From Talpa occidentalis (taxonomy: Eukaryota > Chordata > Mammalia > Eulipotyphla > Talpidae): a DNA stretch of 64,000 nt. The stretch lies in NCBI RefSeq assembly GCF_014898055.3, contig NW_023601104.1, positions 45,257,199 through 45,321,198 of the forward strand, in the 5' to 3' direction. This document shows positions 59,281-64,000 of the stretch, piece by piece; position 1 is the stretch's first letter, and each line of letters begins with the position of its first letter. The notes under the pieces were generated by a model that was not told the origin of the DNA, searched no databases, and was given only the letters and a program-made list of their open reading frames with translations. The position numbers were made by a program, and so were the translations under genes.

Positions 59281-60699
59281 TGTGCCAATAATGTGTTTAG
59301 TTTTCCTTTTTTGTGTGTGTGCTGCTATAAAAGTTGAAAATGGATGTGTACCGCAACTCTTTCATCAATATTTTATATATATGCATATATAATAAGACCT
59401 ACTAACTACTCTGCTTGCAAAGGACTGATTCTGTTTTCATAGGTGAAGACTATGATCGTGCAATTATACTATGGTATGGAGGAATTTAGGGAAAATACGA
59501 TAAAATTTTAATTAGAGTTTTATGCTTTATGTCACTGTAGAGAATAAGTATCTTATGTTTCTGTTATCTTTTCTAGATTGTATAGCAAGATTTGTTCTAA
59601 AGAATGTTTATCTTTCCCTGCAGCCCTAAGGAATTGAGTGAATAAGTATGCAAACAGAACTGTTATGTTCACTATTTGTGCTTGGACAAAACAAAAGTAA
59701 TATTCAAACAATATTCAGAGAAAGTCTTTTCCATAAAGCATTGTATAGTTGAAGTTAATCACTCATTGTTTGTAGATAGATCAGCAAAAGGTGATTTTTC
59801 AGATCTCACTGCCCACTAACAGAAATATTTAGCAAAAATGTAATGCTACATGATCTTGCCAATTGATATTAAGTGCTATTATATGAAAAAAAAGTCTCAT
59901 GAAACACATTTTATCTGTGTCTCTTTTAAGAATAAGTTCATGATGCTTATTACATAGCAGAGAAGTTGGGCCTGCAATTTGTATAAAGAATAATATACTT
60001 GCTAACAAAAGGTTTGCTTTGATTTCATCTTTCCAGCAATATTTTTTAACTAAACATCTTCATTTTTGGGTCTTTGAAGTTAAAAATCTTAAAGCAAATT
60101 TGGCATTGATTTTTTTTAGCCATAAATCCCCCCACATTCCTTTGCCTTTATAGTGTTGCTAATTGTTTGTTTCCTTTATTTTAACTTTATCATGTTGTAT
60201 TTTGTATACCATGTAAATCCTTTAAAGTCTTTGTGAAACAAATTATGGCATAAGTATAAAAATATGTATTTTTGAAAATATGATATTCAAACATATGTAG
60301 CTTTAGCTCCTTTCTAAAAATACCAGAGTAATAAAATAGTATATCTTATAATTTGATATTAGTTACATGTGCAAGAAGAATTTTATAGGTGCTCTCAAAA
60401 TTAAAAAACATAGTAAGGACCTGTCACCACATTTTAGGTCTGATATCCAAAAATCAATTAAAGTAGACTTAGCAGACTATTGACCTGAAATTACCCTGAT
60501 TTTGATAGTCAATATTTATATAGTGTAATTTATAAAACCAAAACAATGTACAGTGCAGGAACATAAAAAGTAATAAATGAGTAAATATTCTTCACCTAGA
60601 GAAAAATAGCCCCCCCAAAAAAAAAAACTTGCTGGGACCAGAATCAGAATTTGAGTCATTAAATTTCAGCATATTAAAAAAATAAGTTCTGAGATTTAG
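59281..60699. other. Unassigned AT-rich DNA
   Basis: Nothing recognised. No credible gene. Confidence 0.4.
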
Positions 60700-61250
60700 C
60701 TTGTATAGTTAGCTTAAAGAAGACATGATTGTTTATGCATTTTGTTTTGGTTTAAACAAATCTGTTGACAGTCTGCAAAGAGAAACAGAGACAAATGGTT
60801 TAAACAGATCTTCTCTCTGTGTTTCAGTACACTGCCATAAAGCAAGTTAGATGAAATTAAGCATGCAGCAAGATGGAAAAATTTTGCTGGCATTATCACA
60901 AGTGCTTACCATAAATATATTATAGCACATGCAAAAAAGGCTGCAAGGAAAACTAGCACTATCAAACTGTGGATTGATTTCATTCTGCTTTTCATACTGG
61001 CTGCTTTTGTTTGTTTATTTTGATTTGCTTTGTTTTGTTTGATTATCATTCACAATTGAAATATGCAGAAAAACACACCATTAATTCTCTCCATTATTTG
61101 CAAAGCATTAATGAGGAATTATGTAAACACTGAGATTTTTAATGAAGACAGCCTTTCTCTTAGTGAATTTATTGGGACTAGGGGATAGAAATGTTTCATA
61201 TCATTAAAAATAAATCTGTAGAAAATATGTCTGCTTTGACACAAGACGGA
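60700..61250. other. Single-copy-looking block, possible conserved non-coding DNA
   Basis: Mixed sequence with no recognisable transposon, including TAAT-type words (CACCATTAATTCTC, GCATTAATGAGGAATTATG). This texture is often seen in conserved non-coding elements near developmental genes. A guess from texture only; no alignment available. Confidence 0.25.
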
Positions 61251-61594
61251 TTTTCTTAGGGGAATTTAATTTTATTCATCTTTAGACCCTTAGAGTAAGT
61301 AATTATTTGCTAAATCACTGCTTCTTCATGCTATATCATATAAGAAAAATTTTATGAGATCAAATTAAAGCTGTATTAAATTCAGTTTTCTGTTATTTAG
61401 TGTTTTATCTAAGTCTCATTATAGGAGAATATTACAGTGAAGGAGTTTTTTTTTTTAAATTATAGAAACAAGGGTTCTATTATCAATAGTCAAGCTCTTT
61501 ATTTCTCTTTTAAAATTTCAAAACATAGAATCACCCTTGCTTATAACAAATATTTTATGATCTCACATTCATGATGCTTAAGGTTCTAGCCTTT
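61251..61594. other. Unassigned AT-rich DNA
   Basis: Nothing recognised. Confidence 0.4.
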
Positions 61595-61835
61595 TTATTT
61601 ATACAAGCACTGGGTACAGTCAGAAGCACGGGAGGGTGAGAGAATTCACCATAACCAGAGCGGGGAACAGAACAGGCAGACTGAGATACACTGCTGAGGG
61701 GAGCAGCAGGCGAGACAAGAGAGGTCTGTGCGCCATGTGGGACCCTCGCCTGGTGGCCAGGGATCGAACAGGTGATGCAGAGGCTGTGGGCAGTTTCGCA
61801 ACCCAGTGCTCAACTGCTGCGCCACCGGGGAGGCC
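61595..61835 (-). mobile_element. tRNA-derived SINE, shortened tail
   Basis: Starts TTTTTATTTATACAAGCACT without the usual AAGATTT (AAATCTT) tail word. The body is well preserved (GCACGGGAGGGTGAGAGAAT; GGGATCGAAC) and the head complement is CGCCACCGGGGAGGCCC. No clear target-site duplication. The 3' end may have been trimmed before or after insertion. Confidence 0.9.
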
Positions 61836-64000
61836 CTTATTAGCACTTTTAAGAACAGTACTAACCTAAACTTTTAACTCACATTAGGTTTTAAAATACT
61901 TATTAAATATCTCAATATTAAGTTAGCAGAAACTCTGTAGTACTGGCAGGTAATGGGACTCTACATGGACTGTTAAGTTAGATTCACCCAAAAACCACTT
62001 AAAATTATCTATGTGTGACAATTTTAATATGAAATATCAAAAATATATATAAGAAAAGTTATAACACACTTTTGAAACATGCAAAACTGGAAGTGAAAAA
62101 GCCTGCAGTATTCTTGAATAATGATGGATGAAGTACATATTAAAATATGTACTGAAACATCTGGCACCTGTAGGACACCAGCGCCCAGACTGGAAAACCT
62201 TTCCTCCCCTTCTCTAAATCCATCCAAGAAGGACCATGATCCTTTGGTATGCTGTTTTGGAATTAGAGCATAGTGCCCAGCTTATAAACCTATCTCCCCT
62301 CTTTAGACCTTCAAACTCAGGTTAGGCTTCAGTTGAAGAAGGGAATACTTTTTTTCGTATTTGAAACATTAAAATTATACAGGACAGTGCTTTTCATTCC
62401 TTATGACTGATAGCATATGAAAAGCCATAGATTCCATTCAAGAGTTCCTCCGAAATTGGTAGAGAAAGCAGAAGTCAGATTTATAAAGATGAAAGGGAAA
62501 AAAATTAAAATGTGTTGTGTTCACTATTTTTTAGTGTAGCTCATTTAAAATTTTTTATAACAAATTATAATTATATAAGCAAAAAAAAAAAAAACAGTAC
62601 TACACTTGCTTATCACCGTATCTATGTCCTATCTAAACAGACCAAAGAGAATGAGAAATATTTACTTTTAATATTAACTTTCATGAACTAAAGTAAAAAA
62701 GACTCACTAAAATGTCTCAGAATTCCTAATCTAAGAATTCTATTATATGAGATTGTGTTTGCAAGAGTTGGAGAGCACCACTGAGGCTGCATGAGATTGC
62801 ATTCATACACTGAAGGAGAAGAAATGTGAAAAAATATAAAGTGTGCACCTGGACCTGGTCTCATGGAGTTACATAGAATGAGCTTGCAGCCTCTCATCAT
62901 GAAAATTCACAAAGGGTTGATGGTGGGTCTGATCTCATATATATGAATCTCTGAACTACTGTTCACAAAGACACAGAAAAGAAAAGGATCAACCAAAAAA
63001 CGGCGGAGGAGCCACGCTGGCATTCAATGAATGCACTAACTGCTTTTTTACAGTGTTCTTCAATGTGTTACTTCTATCATGCTGAGACCTGCATAAAAAT
63101 GAAATGTCATACTTCACTACCCTTGCAGCCAGTGGTACAGTTTATTTTCTTGTCTTCTGATAGAGTTCACAAATTTAATAACTGCCTTTTATCCTGGTCT
63201 CTATACTCCCTTTCAGCTTCCTATTCAGTGTTCTCTCTCTGCAGGCTTGCAGGAAATGCCTCATTTTCGGTTTTCTATAAAGGACATAATAGGGTAGAAA
63301 AGCAAAAGAGAAGAGGATATTATCTATCACTTAGAAATGGACAAGGAGCAATCAGGCCATTTTAATGGAGGCAAGTGGGAAAAAAAAAAAAAAAACCCTC
63401 CTTGCTATTGTAGTATTTACCATGTTCTTTTGGATGAGACAATTTGGCCTGAATAAATTAAGTAGTTTGTATTGAAAAATATATTATGATTCTTCTGATC
63501 ACTGTCCATTTTGGGGGAAAAATTATCCTCAATAAAAAATAGGGTTACTTTCAGGGCAATATTAATAAAATGGAACTGATTTTTCAGCTAGCTAACAAAT
63601 ACAGTGATGAATTTCATGGTTTCTGCTTTGATGCATGCGACTGTGATTAATAATGATTTTTCAGGAGTCCACGCATTTCCTAAATGACAATGACAATATC
63701 ATTAATTAGGTGCATTATTCTACAGAATTTTTGAAAGTTGGGAAACAACAGAAAGGTTCAGGCAGTATGTCTAAAAAAATATCATCTGCTGGTAGAACCA
63801 ATAATCCTTCATTTATATTCTTATTAAAGTATGAATAGGCAGGACACCACATTTGAGTTGCTTTAAACATGCATGCAAGCACATTACTTGCAAATTGCAA
63901 GAGTGACTTTGTAACTAGACATCTTTGTTCCTGCCCTATGCTCTATACCTTTCACCTCTTTGATTAAAAACACAGCATGTAAGAATGAATCATTGTTAAT
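61836..64000. other. Unassigned DNA to window end
   Basis: No repeat family named and no credible gene. The 112-codon plus-strand frame at 63,027-63,365 has no recognisable domain and lies next to a poly-A run near 63,380. The part at about 63,560-63,760 (TAATAATGATTTTTCAGGAG; ATATCATTAATTAGGTGCAT) has the single-copy texture noted at 60.7 kb. Confidence 0.4.

Noticed and set aside
63027..63365. 112-codon plus-strand frame as a possible small gene
   Set aside because: No recognisable domain, no conserved start context and no adjoining exon signals beyond chance. It would need transcript evidence or conservation.

Overview
The window looks like AT-rich, intergenic mammalian nuclear DNA. I find no host protein-coding gene, tRNA or rRNA gene, or CRISPR array. 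The evidence for a placental mammal is the mix of LINE-1 (L1) of several ages, HAL1/L1M-type fragments, L2 and MIR relics, MaLR (MLT1-like) LTR fragments, a Tigger1 DNA-transposon fossil, and about 22 copies of one tRNA-derived SINE. That SINE begins GGGCCTCCC(T/C)GGTGG, has a pol III A box and a B box (GGTTCGATCCC), and ends in ATAAATAAATCTT(T) plus an A-tail. It is not human Alu, rodent B1/B2 or carnivore CAN as I know them. I would guess a laurasiatherian lineage (a bat or another order) but cannot name the species.

Layout: 1-835 is an old antisense L1 5' region. 0.8-4.2 kb is unassigned, with two SINEs and a polypurine tract. 4.2-5.5 kb holds MaLR-like LTR relics. 5.6-8.0 kb is an old sense-strand L1 ORF2 3' half carrying a SINE. 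8.2-16 kb holds SINEs, an L2 relic, a long single-copy-looking block and an MLT1-like LTR hit twice by SINEs. 16.2-18.3 and 29.5-30.6 kb hold two antisense HAL1/L1M-like relics. 19.3-20.2 kb is a degenerate sense L1. 20.3-28 kb is mostly unassigned, with MIR and SINEs. 28.2-29.1 kb is an old antisense L1 3' end. 32.9-33.4 kb repeats a sequence also found at 14.2-14.7 kb. 38.6-38.9 and 39.9-41.1 kb are 5'-truncated pieces of the youngest L1 family. 42.9-44.9 kb is an L1 with a 5' inversion. 48-51 kb holds three fairly well-preserved SINEs.

The centrepiece is a full-length antisense L1 at 51,715-57,598 with a perfect 14-bp target-site duplication. It has a CpG-rich 5' UTR of ~190-bp tandem monomers, an intact 341-codon ORF1, and an ORF2 with intact endonuclease and reverse-transcriptase motifs that breaks downstream. 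It inserted into the A-tail of a SINE lying next to a Tigger1 fragment (57.9-59.3 kb), which itself carries another SINE. 59.3-64 kb is mostly unassigned, with some single-copy-looking blocks and one SINE.

Functionally the only module is the retrotransposon pair: an L1 supplying the reverse-transcription machinery and a SINE whose copies carry the A-tails and target-site duplications expected of L1-driven insertion. I did not find a previously undescribed protein system. The points most worth checking are the monomeric L1 promoter, the SINE family with its two subfamilies, the L1 inversion, an odd SINE tail, and an unidentified repeat pair.
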